This document shows, piece after piece, positions 10,535 to 21,837 of a DNA stretch of 64,000 nt (the first letter of the stretch is position 1; each line of letters begins with the position of its first letter). The stretch covers positions 62,001-126,000 of the forward strand of contig SADC01001188.1 in assembly GCA_004194705.1 (NCBI GenBank), written 5' to 3'. This stretch comes from Ditylenchus dipsaci. Its lineage: Eukaryota > Nematoda > Chromadorea > Rhabditida > Anguinidae. The translations under genes were made by a program, and so were the position numbers. The notes beneath the pieces are model-generated. The model had not been told where the DNA came from. It saw only the letters and a list, made by a program, of their open reading frames with translations, and ran no database searches.

Positions 10535-11645
10535 AAATAAACCTTGTTAAAAATGTGTTTTGAAACACCCTTACTATCGACTCAAAATCACCCCAAGAGT
10601 TCGAAAAAGGCATTTTTTTGAGTTTTAGTCGATAAAAAATTGAGTTTTGGCCATTTTGAAATTTTAACTGTTCGCCCGTTTTAGCATGTTTTTCAACATG
10701 AGACTCGGCAAAAACAGCCATAATCTTGCTTAGAATTATGTCTAAGATAAGTGAGTATGCAAAGACGGCTTGGGGCCTTTGGTTGCTTGGGATTGAGATG
10801 CGCGCACCCACATACCTTAGACACAAATCACTCGAAAGTGACTCTGAATGCATGGAGGGGGCTTGGAGTTGAGATGCGCATACCCAAATACCTTAGACAC
10901 AAATCACTCGAAAGTGACTCTGAATGCATGGAGGGGGCTTGGAGTTGAGATGCGCATACCCAAATACCTTAGACACAAATCACTCGAAAGCGACTCTGGA
11001 TGCATGGAGGGGGTTTGGAGTTGAGATGCGCATACCCAAATACCTTAGACACAAATCACTCGAAAGTGACTCTGAATGCATGGAGGGGGCTTGGAGTTGA
11101 GATGCGCATACCCAAATACCTTAGACACAAATCACTCGAAAGCGACTCTGGATGCATGGAGGGGGCTTGGAGTTGAGATGCGCATACCCAAATACCTTAG
11201 ACACAAATCACTCGAAAGTGACTCTGAATGCATGGAGGGGGCTTGGAGTTGAGATGCGCATACCCAAATACCTTAGACACAAATCACTCGAAAGTGACTC
11301 TGAATGCATGGAGGGGTTTGGAGTTGAGATGCGCATACCCAAATACCTTAGACACAAATCACTCGAAAGCGACTCTGGATGCATGAAAAAAAACATGCAT
11401 ACCAGAGTTTATTTATGCAGTAGGCCCTAATATTCACGACTATGTTCAACATCTCCATTTTCGTTTAAAATTGGCCCCTGTTTGGTCTATTTCCACCCCA
11501 ATAGATGTTGAAAATGGTTCAAATGGGTGATTTTGCGTGGTCCCAAAGCTCAACTTTTTATCGACCAGAACTCGAAAAAAAGTTTTTTTGGGCTTCTGAG
11601 GCGATTTTAGATCGATATAGGGTGTTTCGGAACATTTTAAAAAAA
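10535..11645. mobile_element. Foldback element of the core-palindrome family with expanded core
   Basis: The outer arms (GTGTTTTGAAACACCC, TTGAGTTTTAGTCGATAAAAA, and their inverted partners near 11560-11640) match the family at 30221-30918. In place of the usual single core it carries eight tandem core units (separate entry). ATGTCTAAG sits at 10738-10746. Confidence 0.65.
10785..11390. repeat. 76-bp tandem array, eight units
   Basis: The unit contains GGAGTTGAGATGCGCATACC, CTTAGACACAAATCACTCG and AAAGTGACTCTGAATGCATG. The spacing between successive ATGGAGGG motifs is 76 bp (10852 to 10928). The unit equals the right half (half B) of the dispersed core found at 22755, 30540, 52440 and 55740, so the array is a local amplification of part of a mobile element. 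The open frames across it are by-products of the repeat. Confidence 0.9.
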
Positions 11646-11649
11646 TTTG

Positions 11650-12135
11650 ATTTGTGGTTGGGATGTATAGGCAAGTAAGTATTGGCTCCGAGCATAAGCC
11701 TATATTGAAGGGAGTATAGGACATTACCGTTAAACTTTTTCATTTCCTTGTAGACAGATATACTTTGTAAGGCATGAATAAAAACCAGCTGTTATTAAAT
11801 AATAACTTCAAGTTAGTTATAATGCGACACACTAATGCGATTATAAATCTCTGTCCAAAAGGCTAGTTAATAACAAATATGGAGTTCCACGAAATTCTTT
11901 GTCTCGATTTTTTTCAATGTAATTGATTAATAGAATGTTTTTCAGACTCTTGAAAGTTTGAGAGTTTGATTTTTATTTCAGCATAGAAATAAGTTAAAAA
12001 CGTAAGAACGCAATTTTCTTAAGACGAAAAGTTGACTCAGGGTGCAAATATTGTTCACACGGCACCTATTTTTTTAAAGGTCGATTTTTCGGCCTAGTAT
12101 AGCTCTGAACCCTGTTGGCGTTTTTAGCCTTATTC
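11650..12135. other. AT-rich stretch
   Basis: No supported gene or repeat. Confidence 0.4.
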
Positions 12136-12137
12136 TT

Positions 12138-12332
12138 AGCTTGGTCCCCCTGATGTTTTTTCTTGATGAATTCCTTGGCCCCCCCTGTCTGTTATAATTA
12201 TGTTAATAATATGGTCATGGCGATCAGGGTGATCATGGTTAGAATGATCACCTTAACCATGATAACTTTTAAAACAACAGGGGGACCAAGGCATTTTTCA
12301 AGAAAAAAAAACAACTGGGAGGACCAAGCTAA
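12138..12332. mobile_element. Foldback element with CTTGGTCCCCCTG ends
   Basis: The left part AGCTTGGTCCCCCTG and CCTTGGCCCCCCCTG is mirrored by CAGGGGGACCAAGGC and GGGAGGACCAAGCT on the right. The centre is an ATGATCACC-like degenerate palindrome. A related element is at 40825-41407. Confidence 0.6.
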
Positions 12333-12334
12333 AA

Positions 12335-14015
12335 ATAATTCCTCCTAAAGTTCAAAAGGGCCCGGTTTTTGACCTAGTATAGCTCTTCTTAAAATTAGAA
12401 ATGTATTTAAGTCAGGGATGGGATACTTTTCAGAACGATTTGTACGTTTTAAAACCCCAAATTCTTTCCATTTTCACAAATTTACGGCAAAAAAAAAATT
12501 CGCACCGAAATGACTCAAAAAGTTTGAATTCAGTTTGATCTAAATTTTTTTAATAAAAAATGGCCTTAACTCTGAAATCCTAGTCAAAAAATTGGGAGTG
12601 CCACTTTATTGAAAGAAATACGGTAAATTCAACGGGCATGGATGGGGGTTTATTTAAACGTGGATTTACTTCAATAGTACCAATATAATTGTTCTCGATT
12701 GTTCTCGTTCTCGAAACCAATTTCTGGAAATGTTATCTTCTCAAACCCACGTTTTTTAACTACGTACTTCAAGGTTTGAAAAAGCGGCAATCTTTAAAAA
12801 TAAAAGAATTATTTAAATTGTTTAAGATATTCAAATAGATATGTGAATTTTGTCATTCACCAAAAAATCAAGTCAAAATGTTTAAAAAAACAATTGGAAA
12901 AGAATCTATAACGCTCAAAATATTCCAACTGCTTTATTTTGGGACATATTACTCCAAATTAGCTGTATTTTGTTGCTTGTCTTTTGAAATATATCGATTT
13001 GAAGGGCAGCCGAATTTTTGCAAATTTGTCACCCATGTCTTGAAGTTTTTCAAAGGAAACTTTGTGTGAAAACGGGCAGGTATAACATAAATTTTCTATT
13101 TAGTAGGACCCAGTATCGAAAATAATTTTTTTTATAATGAATTTTTTTTAAATTTTTGTTAATTATATGCAATAATGTAAAAAGCTCAGGCTTAACACTC
13201 GAAAGGCCGGTACTTGTTTACTTGGGTGGGGGGGGGGGTGGTCACACTTTATGATATTTTGTAAATCATAATTAAATGACTCCGAAGTAATTTTTATATG
13301 CTAAAAACGATAAAAAAAAGCAATTTTATGATTCTTTTCTATGCAAAAATCAGTTTTTTGTATAGAAAATTTTTTTTGACCAAAATTTGACTTTTTGCCT
13401 TGGCGGACCAAGGCAAAAACAAGGTTTGACATTTTGTTCAAATTTTGTTCAAAATTTTTTTCTTCAAAAAATTTTTAATTTTTTTTATTGTTTGGAGCAT
13501 TTAAAAATTGCACAGAAGTCATTAAACTATGATTTACAAAAAATTATAAATGCGTTCTACTCCGCTCAAGACAAAATTTTTGAAAATTTAACGTTTGAAT
13601 TTTGAATAGGAATTTGAATTTCGAATTTTTAATGCAGTTTTCCGAGCAAATCGACCATGCTGATCACGAATTCGACATCAGAAACAATTCAGTGGTTATT
13701 CAGTAAATATTACGTGCCTTGTTGTTTTTTGGACAAAAATGGCACAGGGCGACTTTTTCTCTTAAAAATCAGAAATGGTCAAGCTTTTCGTCAAAATATG
13801 ATTTCATCAAAATTCAAACTTTTAGCACTATTAGCCATAAACGATCCCCCTTCTATAAAATTTACTTTTAAAGGAGCTGTAATTACCCTCGTTTTTTATG
13901 CTAAGCACGGTAGGAAAAAAAATCCAAATCCAAACAATATCAAATTTTACCCGTTTTTGAAAAATCAAAATTTGAAAATATGTAGTAGTTTGATTATTTT
14001 TATGACTAACATTTT
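12335..14015. other. AT-rich stretch
   Basis: A G run lies near 13226-13238, and GCCTTGG and GGACCAAGGC pieces lie near 13398. The open frames here (for example 13657-14160) look like chance products of AT-rich DNA and resemble no family I know. Confidence 0.4.
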
Positions 14016-14019
14016 CATC

Positions 14020-14264
14020 TACCGTATTTTCTCTATTTATTACCCCCTCTCTATTAATTACCCCCATAGGCACCCTGTATCTCAGGTCAAAAAAATTATT
14101 TGCAAATGTTTTTTGTGCGTTTTCTTAATCACCACGATATTAGTTGATTCCACTTTTTAGATTTTGGTTCAGAACCCAAAAATTTCAGAATCAAAATAAT
14201 TTTTTCCGATTTTTTGAGGGTAGAAAAATAATTACCCCGGGTAATTAATAGAGAAAATTCGGTA
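14020..14264. mobile_element. MITE of the TACCGTATTT family, copy 1
   Basis: The inverted ends are TACCGTATTTTCTCTATTTA and its partner at 14247-14264, with ATTACCCC blocks inside each end. The interior (TTTTGTGCGTTTTCTTA, TTTTAGATTTTGGTT) is shared with 20811-21056. It ends about 150 bp upstream of the Mediator subunit 7 start codon. Confidence 0.7.
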
Positions 14265-14414
14265 ATTTGAAAAAAATGTATGAAAAAGTTGTATAAAAAT
14301 ATATTTTTGAATCGCCGCGTAAAATTGGAAAGACATTTCGAAAGTCTAAAATTTTTCAAGCTTTATTTCTTGCTTTTGTCAAGAAATATTTGTAAAATTT
14401 TAAGAGCCACTTTG

Positions 14415-17400
14415 ATGGCAGCTCAACAATCCGTGCCAGGTTCAAGTGGCAATGCCCAACAAGCTGCCAGTCCCTTTCCTCCACCACCTGAGTTTGCAGA
14501 GAACTATTCTGAGGACAATGTTAGAGCTGGTCTTGTTTTACCTCCTCCTCCCATACCCTCTAAATTCACGGTCTATAATGAGGAATATGATCTGGAAGGG
14601 GTAATTTTTAAGATCTTTTAAGTTTTTCATTATTAAATTTTTAATTTTTGCAGCCTCTTCTTCAATCTTTATCTGAACTCAATATTCAACAACTATACTC
14701 TTCATCTGCCAACTGGAAATCTGAGCTAAAAAAACTAAATCGAAGTGTTGTTGCTGCCTTTTTGGACTTGATTGAAATTTTGATACAGTAAGTTTTTTGT
14801 AATTTTTTTATTAAACAGGCATGCTCGTTGCCGATGGGAATATTTCATAAGGCGGGTACCAGGTGAATTCAAACGAAATGAAAATGTCGCATTTTGGTAA
14901 AAGTCAAGGAAAAGTAATGCTTCCAACTGGAATCGAACCGACAGCCAGCTTTCACAGCACGCCGTCGCTTTACCACCGATGCTGATTCTTTTTTTCACCG
15001 ATTCTTTTTTTGAAATCACCTGGTACCGCCTTTCAAAATACTCTCATCGGCAGCGAGCATGCCACTTTAATAAAAATTGATGACGCTTCGAGAAAAGACA
15101 ATTATTTTATCTGATTCGTGATCAGCGTACTTGATTTGCTATTAAAGCTTCTATTAAAATTTCAAACTGACTGTCATATTTTGAATTCCTCTCAGGACAA
15201 AAAAATTGGGATATTCAGCTTTTTAAATTTTTTTGTCTCAAGGGGAACTTGAAATATGACAGTCAATTTTAAATGTTGATAGAAGCTTTTTTAGCAAATC
15301 AGGCACCCTGACTACAAATTTGGTGTCGAAAATTTGGCTTTTATTTTTTTTTTTTTGAAAATTACCTATTGAAATTTCTACCACTTCTCAAGTTCAATGA
15401 AAACGTATTTTTGCTATTTTTCGGATTTATTCTATACTTATGCTATACTGTTTGAAAGCCTTCAGTTTAAACAACATTTCAATTCCTTACTTTCTTCTGC
15501 TTCATGACCAACGGTCGACACAGAATATGCGTTTTCGCAGAGCTTTCAGACTTAACTGAATACCTTTCTCGTAAACCGTTTTCGGCAAGGGAGGAATATA
15601 AATAAAAGATGAGGACCAGGGTTAAAAATTCATATTTTCTTTTGGTTGAGATAATTTTTTTGCAGAAGTGCGGATCACCCAGATAGACTGGAAAAAGTGG
15701 AGAGTATCCGTCTTTTGTTTATCAACATGCACCACTTGATCAACGAGTACAGGCCCATTCAAGCCAGAGACACTCTTAGACAAATGATCATTAGGCAGAA
15801 CCAAGAAATTAGGGTAAGTTTATAAATCCAACTAAATTTCAGCTAATTTTTTAGCTAAATTTTTACTAAATATCTGAAAAAAGGAGAGCGTGTTTTTAAT
15901 CGAAAAATACAGTCATTGAAATGTCAAATTTTACTACAACAGTGTTTTAAAAGTAAAATAGTTGCAGAATGTGACAATGAAACTGATCAAGTACATAGAG
16001 ACAGGCAACGAAGCTGTCTCCAGTCTGAAGTCTACCCTTCAGCAGCTTCCCTTCGATGATTCTATTCCCAGTCCTCCTCCTTCAAGCATCATGAATGAGC
16101 TCAAGGAGACAGAAGCACAGCTACAACAAACAGAAGACACCGAAAAGGGCTTCCAATCAACCAGTCTAGCATGCACTTCTCAGACATCACCTGGAGAACA
16201 GGCCATATTCTTGAAGGTTGTTACTTCTGAGGTCATTACTTTGCTTTTTGTGACATGTCTAACCAAAAATTTGTTAAAATCATTAAACACCGCATCTTCA
16301 AATTTCCGACTTAACAAGGGAAACCCCGTGAACTTGTTTTTAACTAGTAAATTGGAGCTTAATTTCATTGGCTAGCCAGTATGCGACTTTCAATCAAGTT
16401 CGCTGATATCTCGGGCCCATAGGCCAAAAAGTTGGGATGAGAAGGCTAGTAAAATATTGAAAAACCACAGGGGGACCAAAGCATCTTTGAATTTCAAAAG
16501 GGACTTTCTGGGCCACAGGTTCAACTACTATTGGGTGCACGCCTTGTTCTTTTTTACTTAAATTTTTTAATTTTCCCCTGCTCTAACAATTTTGTTAGAT
16601 AGCTAAGAGGATAATGATCAGTTTGACACGCAAAATTCTGAATACAAGTGGGTGAAAATAGGATGTGCACCCAGTCGTATTTGAACCTGTGGGTTTTCAA
16701 TACTCTACTAGCCTTCTCATGCCAATTTTGTGGCCTATGGGCCCAAGAGGTCAACAAATTTGATTGAAAGTCGCATACTGGCTATCCAATGAGACTAAAC
16801 TCCAATTCACGAGTGAAAAATAAGTTCGCGAGGTTCTTTTGTTAGAGCCAAAGTTGATGAAAGTCTTTAATGAGTTATAATAAGTCTTAAATAGTTCACA
16901 CTAGCCTTCTCACAAGGCGATAACGGTTCTTTTTGGTTATCGGGAATACCCGACCTCAGTCGTGCTAAGACAATTTATGCGTAAGAATCGGGTATTCCCG
17001 GTAACCAAAAAGAACCGCGATAACTTTTGAACCATCTGGAGACAAAAATTGAAGGGCTTTGATAACTAATCTTGAACCTTTGGTGAATGTGTAATATAAA
17101 AACCGACCCACTCCCAGTGCTCGGCTAAATTGAGTTGCATGGGAGTAAACACATTCCAGCAAAGATGCCACTTTTTTGAAAAGTCACCAAAGAATTTTTA
17201 TTTTTTATGTACTTGGGAGCACTGGGCAGGAGTGGGATATATGTAACCTTCCCAAAAACGTGTTTTAGCAATTCCTAAGGCAATTTTAGATGCTTAAAAC
17301 GATAGTAAACATGTTTTCAGGCGCATGAAAGACAATTTTGGCACTTTCCGAAAACTCGAAAAAATCGACTTTTCGCTTTGGTCCCTCTATGGTTTTCGGT

Positions 17401-19729
17401 AATTTTCTGAATTAAACATACTAAAAAGATAAAATTTGAACATAGTTTTGTTGACTGGGGCCTATTGCAAAAAGAGACTCTGTATGCATTTTATGGTCAA
17501 GAGTACTTCTCGGATTCATGTCTAAGGTAAGTGAGTGCGCGTATCTAACTCTCAAGCCCCCTGCGCCCCCTTTGGGACCATAGACAAACCATAGACATGA
17601 TTCCGAGCGAGACTCATAAGCAAAAAGAAGCTCTTTTTTTCCCAGCTTCAGTGACCAAAACGAGGTAGGATACCCTTCAATACAGCGGGTTTGATCTTTT
17701 TTGGGTGTTTAAGTACCCTTCCAGAATGGTTCACCTTGGGCGACAAAAAGTCGAGTTTTTCAATTTTTATGAAAGTGTCAAAATTGTCCCTTCCGTGCGT
17801 AAAAACATGTTTCCCGTCTTTCTAAGCACCTAAAGTTGCCTTAGGAATCGATAAAACACGTTTTGGGAAGGTCCCATATAACCCACTCCTGCCCAGTGCT
17901 CCCAAGTACATAACAAATAAAAATCCGACGCTACTGGCTTATACCCCCCCCCAAAAAAGCTACTTTCTTATACCCCCCCCCCAAAAAATCGGACCTACTG
18001 TCATATACCGCCCCCCCCCAAAAACCGACTTTTTTGGGAGTGTCTAAAAACCATTTTTATTATGCAATAATTTTGCCATAAATGGACCAGAAAAGCAGTT
18101 TAAAAGGGATTATGGGCTGTATTGGGAGGGGAAGGGAATAATACAGGGGCCACTTTTTTTTTAGCTGCTTTACCATGTTTTTCAACTCGGGCCGTGGCAA
18201 AAATAGACTCTATATGCATTTTATGATCAAGTGTACTTCTCGGAATCATGTCTAAGGTAAGTGCGTGCGCGCATCTCTAACTCTCAAGCCCCCTGGCTTG
18301 GGGGCTTGGAGTTGAGATGCGCACACCCACATACCTTAGACACAAATCACTCGAAAGCGACTCTGGATGCATGAAAAAACATGCATACCAGAGTTATTTA
18401 TGCGGTAGGCCCCAGTATTCAAAACTATGTTCAACATCTTTGATTTTACGACCGAAAAGGGTTAACCCCCTCTTCAGACCTGGGGCTACGAGCCAGAGGC
18501 TCAGCCGTCCAAAATTTACATGACAACCATCGGGATCCACCCGGCTGATCGGTCCGATCATTTCGAGTCCTTATACTTTTACGTGCACCACAAGTGGCTG
18601 GGTTTGAAAGTGACTTCAACGCTAAGAGAATTAATACTCTTTGGTACTTATAGGCACTATAGAAGTGGCCCCTGTTTTGTCCCTTCCCCTCCCAATACAG
18701 CCCTTGAACCCTATTTTAATTGCTTTTCTGGACCTTTTATGGCGAAATTATTGCTTAAAAATATGTTTTGACCACTCCTAAAAATCTTGATTTTTGGGGG
18801 GGGGGTATAAGCCAGTAGGTCCGAGGATTGGGGGGGGTATAAGAAAGTAGCTGTTTTTGGGGGGGGGGGGGTATAAGCCAGTAGCGCCAAAAATCCTTTG
18901 GTGACTTTTCGAAAAAGTGGCATTTTTGCTGGAATGTCTTTACTACGGGGGCTACCTTTTACGAAATCAAGATTTCACTATAGTAACTCATCGCGTGGAT
19001 TCCCGGAAATATTTAAAAGGCACATACCGTATTCATTCTAATATGCGCCCATCCCTAATTTTGAGAACCTATACCTCAGCTCAGAGCGAATATTTTGCGA
19101 GGTTGGTCTAAAATTTTTGAAAATTTAAGATAGCAACCCTGTTTTTTCTTGCCTTTTTAAACATCGCGAATCATGTTCGAGTCTGTTCTAACAGGCTACC
19201 CTCGCCTAACAAAGGAACATCATATAGTGTCGTCACGATATTGAAAAAAACCCATATACTGATTTAGACCATTGAACAATTATTTTAGTCTTACGTTTTC
19301 TATCGAATGGTATACTGGGTTTTCAATCATCGCGACGACACTATGTGATCTTCCCTTGTAAGTATCTAGAAGAAGAAAAAATTTAAGCGCTAATTTTTAG
19401 AAAGAAAGGAATTTCTGGACAGCTACAACCGACAACTAAAAGCATCTCTCCAAAAAGGAAAATCCATGCTACCCAAATCACTTCCAAAACCTAGCAATTC
19501 GGCCAAAGAAAGGCCAGCTGAAAAAGTAAAGGTTGAGAAGATGGAGGTGGAAGAAAGTAGAGCTGCTGTCCATACCTCTTTTGGAGGTGTCAATTCCTCC
19601 AGTCCTTCCAACTCCACCTACTCGGCTGATGGAAGCAGGCGTTTGCAAGACGATGAGGACGAACCACAACAAAGACCTGTTTTTCAGCTGTCTGGAAGTG
19701 GATCTAATAGTGACGACGACAATAATTGA
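14415..19729 (+). CDS. MED7: Mediator complex subunit 7
   Basis: Exons: 14415-14600, 14654-14787, 15666-15813, 15968-16216 (end uncertain) and 19401-19729. The first four join in frame. The N-terminus carries the conserved Pro-rich block FPPPPEFAENYS and VLPPPPIPSKFTVYNEEYDL, followed by LLQSLSELNIQQLY and a helical region (SELKKLNRSVVAAFLDLIEI). Exon 3 has the signature LLFINMHHLINEYRPIQARD; exon 4 has TMKLIKYIETGNEAVSSLKS. MED7 sits in the Mediator middle module with MED21 and links activators to RNA polymerase II. The last exon is acidic and Ser-rich (SGSGSNSDDDNN, stop at 19727). Joining 16216 to 19401 leaves the frame off by one; an AG eight bases further (exon from 19409, KEFLDSYNRQ without the K) or a missed exon would restore it. 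AATAAA lies near 19780. Introns 2 and 4 are packed with foldback elements. Confidence 0.88.
14818..15063. mobile_element. Inverted-repeat element with a tRNA-like core in a MED7 intron
   Basis: The ends GGCATGCTCGTTGCCGATGG and the mirror ending at 15063 pair imperfectly, and GGCGGGTACCAGGTGA pairs with TCACCTGGTACCGCC further in. On the minus strand 14921-14982 reads like a tRNA: GGTGGTAAAGCG at the D-arm position, and GGTTCGATTCC as a B box. An A-box-like and a B-box-like sequence are thus present between the inverted arms. Confidence 0.6.
15131..15302. mobile_element. Small foldback element in a MED7 intron
   Basis: TTGATTTGCTATTAAAGC, CTGACTGTCATATTT and related blocks on the left are mirrored at 15250-15302. 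Confidence 0.6.
16255..16885. mobile_element. Large foldback element in a MED7 intron
   Basis: The arms pair best as TTGGCTAGCCAGTATGCGAC (16369 on) with GTCGCATACTGGCTATCCAA, and extend outward more weakly to about 16255 and 16885. The loop holds a GGGGGACCAAAGC motif. It starts just after the splice donor chosen for MED7 exon 4. Confidence 0.6.
16917..17034. repeat. Hairpin
   Basis: GCGATAACGGTTCTTTTTGG and ATCGGGAATACCCGA are mirrored by TCGGGTATTCCCGG and CCAAAAAGAACCGCGATAAC. It lies within the last MED7 intron. Confidence 0.65.
17148..18945. mobile_element. Nested foldback complex in a MED7 intron
   Basis: The outermost pair is ACATTCCAGCAAAGATGCCA (17151) with the mirror at about 18915-18945. 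Inside it, 17205-17390 pairs with 17750-17925 (GGGAGCACTGGGCAGGAGTG, CCTAAGGCAATTTTAG). Further right, 17940-18025 holds C-runs with TATACC that pair with the G-runs at 18787-18880. Two copies of the recurrent core (near 17460-17640 and 18180-18475), each with ATGTCTAAGGTAAGT, are embedded. Confidence 0.65.
17940..18025 (-). repeat. G-run/TATAAG cluster (potential G-quadruplex)
   Basis: Three blocks of 8-10 C followed by AAAAA, spaced by 15-20 bp, alternate with TATA. The minus strand therefore has three long G-runs. The inverted partner at 18787-18880 has three long G-runs on the plus strand. Confidence 0.6.
19207..19362. mobile_element. Small inverted-repeat element
   Basis: AGGAACATCATATAGTGTCGTC is mirrored near 19335-19362 (GACGACACTATGTGATCTTCC). 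It lies in the last MED7 intron, about 40 bp before its acceptor. Confidence 0.6.
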
Positions 19730-19820
19730 TAAATTTGATATTTAACTGTTTTTGTTTCAGCTTGATTTTATTGTTTGGCAAATAAAACACAAAACAGAAC
19801 AAAATCCACATTACATTTTA

Positions 19821-20250
19821 CAGTCGACACTCGATATAAGGACAGAAGTTCGTCCCCGCCTCGGGTCAGACACTTTTTTTAGCCCGATTTTCGAAAATTT
19901 TCACCGGTTTTGTTTTGTCAGTTTGGTTCCAAATATCGCAAGGATTCCGATTTTGCCGATCGTTTTTCAGAAATCCAGATTTTTTTCTTCTAAAAAAGCA
20001 AAAACTCGATATAAGGACAGGGATTTTTGAAAAAGCCTGTGTTTAAATCGAGTTTTTTGCTTTTTTATAGGAAAAAAATCTGGATTTCTGAAAAACGATC
20101 GCAAAATCGGAATCCTTGCGATATTTGGAACCAAACTGTCAAAACAAAACCGGTGAAAATTTTCGAAAATCGGGCTAAAAAAGTGTCGGACCCAAGGCGG
20201 GAACGAACTTTTGCCGGTCCCCTGAGTGTCCTTATATCGAGAGCCGACTG
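19821..20250. mobile_element. Full-length hairpin MITE, CAGTCGAC...CTCGATATAAG ends
   Basis: The ends CAGTCGACACTCGATATAAG and the mirror CTTATATCGAGAGCCGACTG are each flanked by TA, the target site of the Tc1/mariner/pogo superfamily. The whole 430 bp folds on itself. Relatives: 21838-22423, 43873-44291, 55065-55234 and one end at 46499. No transposase is present, so it is non-autonomous. Confidence 0.75.
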
Positions 20251-20442
20251 TAAAAAACAAAATAAGGTCACCGTAGAGATCCGGCCAAGTATCGAAAAAG
20301 TCAAGTCTCAGGAACAGCTTCTAATCTATACTTATGGCGAAGGTATTGTTTTTTTAACCAAAACCAGCATAATCACCGGAATTATTTATGAACCGCAAAG
20401 CAACAAAAGCAAGGCCTAGAATTCAATTTTAGATAAAGTTTT

Positions 20443-20560
20443 GTTGGAAAACAAGTTAAAAAATCCGTACAGAAGTTCAATAGTTAGGATATGTTGTTTG
20501 AATTGGTGGGGGACAGCTGTTTTCGGAGACGGCAATGGCTATTTAAGAAGGTGTTCAAAT
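20443..20560. mobile_element. Half of the GTTGTCGGAGACGACAATGG foldback family
   Basis: It matches one arm of 43612-43857 (CAAGTTAAAAAATCCGT, GGTGGGGGACAGC, CGGAGACGGCAATGG). A more distant foldback with ACCATCGCCGTTGATGAC ends is at 23232-23574. Confidence 0.55.
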
Positions 20561-20660
20561 CTAGACATTTTTTATGGTTTATATTCAGTCTGAAGATAGG
20601 CCAAGGTATGTTGAGACGAACTAAAACAACTTTTTTTATCTCATCTTTTTGTAGTCAAAA

Positions 20661-20781
20661 CCAGTGGTGTATAACTCTCCGGCTTTGGCTCTTTTTCCGA
20701 GTCAGAGCAAGAGCCAGAGCAAAAATGTAAAAAAACATAAAGCCAGAGCAAGAGCCAGGAAAAACGATCCTACATCACTGG
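20661..20781. mobile_element. MITE with CCAGTGATGTA ends and GAGCC-rich interior, copy 1
   Basis: Ends CCAGTGGTGTATA / TACATCACTGG. The interior is made of AGAGCAAGAGCCAGAGC-like iterations. A second copy is at 25499-25621. Confidence 0.7.
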
Positions 20782-20810
20782 TCAAAAAATATTTGAGTCC
20801 ATCTTAACGT

Positions 20811-21056
20811 ACCGTATTTACTGTATTAACTCCCCACCCTCTAATAACTCCCCACCCTACGGACCTTATATCTCAGCCTAGAGCGAACATTTCGCAAATC
20901 TGTTTTTTGCGTTTTCTTAGTTGCCGCGAGTTTACCTGATTACACTTTTCAGATTTTGGTTGAGCACCCAAAAATCTCAAAATCGGCCTCAAAATTTTTC
21001 GATTTTTAGAGGTTGAAAAATAACTCCCCATGGGGACTTAATACAGTAAATACGGT
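20811..21056. mobile_element. MITE of the TACCGTATTT family, copy 2
   Basis: ACCGTATTTACTGTATTAA is mirrored by TTAATACAGTAAATACGGT. Inside each end is an AACTCCCCA block. It is homologous to 14020-14264; a single left end is at 24594. Confidence 0.75.
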
Positions 21057-21157
21057 ATACGGCAAAAAATATCAACAGAGAAACGAAGGCATATTTTTCG
21101 AAGGAGCACCACCAACACATATGGAGCCAAAAAGATTACACAGCAAAAATATATATT

Positions 21158-21645
21158 TATGAAAAGTACTTGCACATGATGCGAGGTTTATCCTCCTCCG
21201 AATGTTTTGTCAAACCATTCAGTAATAAACAGGTCTTAAATCCTAATTTTTCATAAAATAGAATGTCATCTTTTGTTTTTTCCATCAACCCATAAATCTA
21301 TTCCAATTATTTTTGTGTGCTCGTTGTGTTGTGTATGTAACCAGGATGTCAAGTTATCCAAAAGATATTTGCCTATTCCCTGTCTTCTATAGTCTCGAGA
21401 TACAGCTAGATTCTGAACTAAGCAGAAATTTTTGAGACCAAAATTTTTGTTCTGTCCTTCATTCCCAGGAATAAAACCTCCAACTACGGCTCCAATAATT
21501 TTTTTTCTTCATTAAAGCAGACTATTCCATCAACATCTTTATTCATTCCGAATGTGTTTGGAATTTCTTGTTTAAATAATGCTAAGACTTCTCCGTACAT
21601 TTTGTTAGTGTAAAATGTCCTGAACTATTTTAAACAAGTACTGGT
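21158..21645 (-). pseudogene. GNAT N-acetyltransferase, decayed copy 1
   Basis: This is a homologue of the minus-strand acetyltransferase copy at 28386-28876. The acetyl-CoA-binding segment (AVSRDYRRQGIGKYLL-like, around 21370-21410) and the C-terminal end are readable, but the frame is broken. Compared with copy 2, one base is missing in the run near 21504-21512 and one base is inserted near 21265, after which the frame hits TGA. The C-terminus after the second lesion (YEKLGFKTCLLLNGLTKH, then DKPRIMCKYFS, stop at 21158) is intact, whereas copy 2 is broken there. GNAT enzymes transfer acetyl groups to amines; the substrate is unknown. Confidence 0.75.
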
Positions 21646-21837
21646 TTCAGTTAAAGTAATTTAAAAAACATTGTAATCCGTGACAATTGAGACGAAATAA
21701 GAACAGAGACGACAAGTAAAAAAATAATAGAAATTGCATCTAAAAATAACATTTTATAAATTTTAACACAGTATTTTTACAAAACTATAGTCACAAATAA
21801 ATGCAAACCTGATTTCTGACTTTTTTTAAAAAATGTT

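Noticed and set aside
11152..11430. Open frames across the 76-bp array on both strands
   Set aside because: They repeat the translated 76-bp unit, change frame at each unit and belong to a mobile element.
13657..14160. A 167-codon frame
   Set aside because: Its right part is the TACCGTATTT MITE, and the composition is that of AT-rich chance frames.
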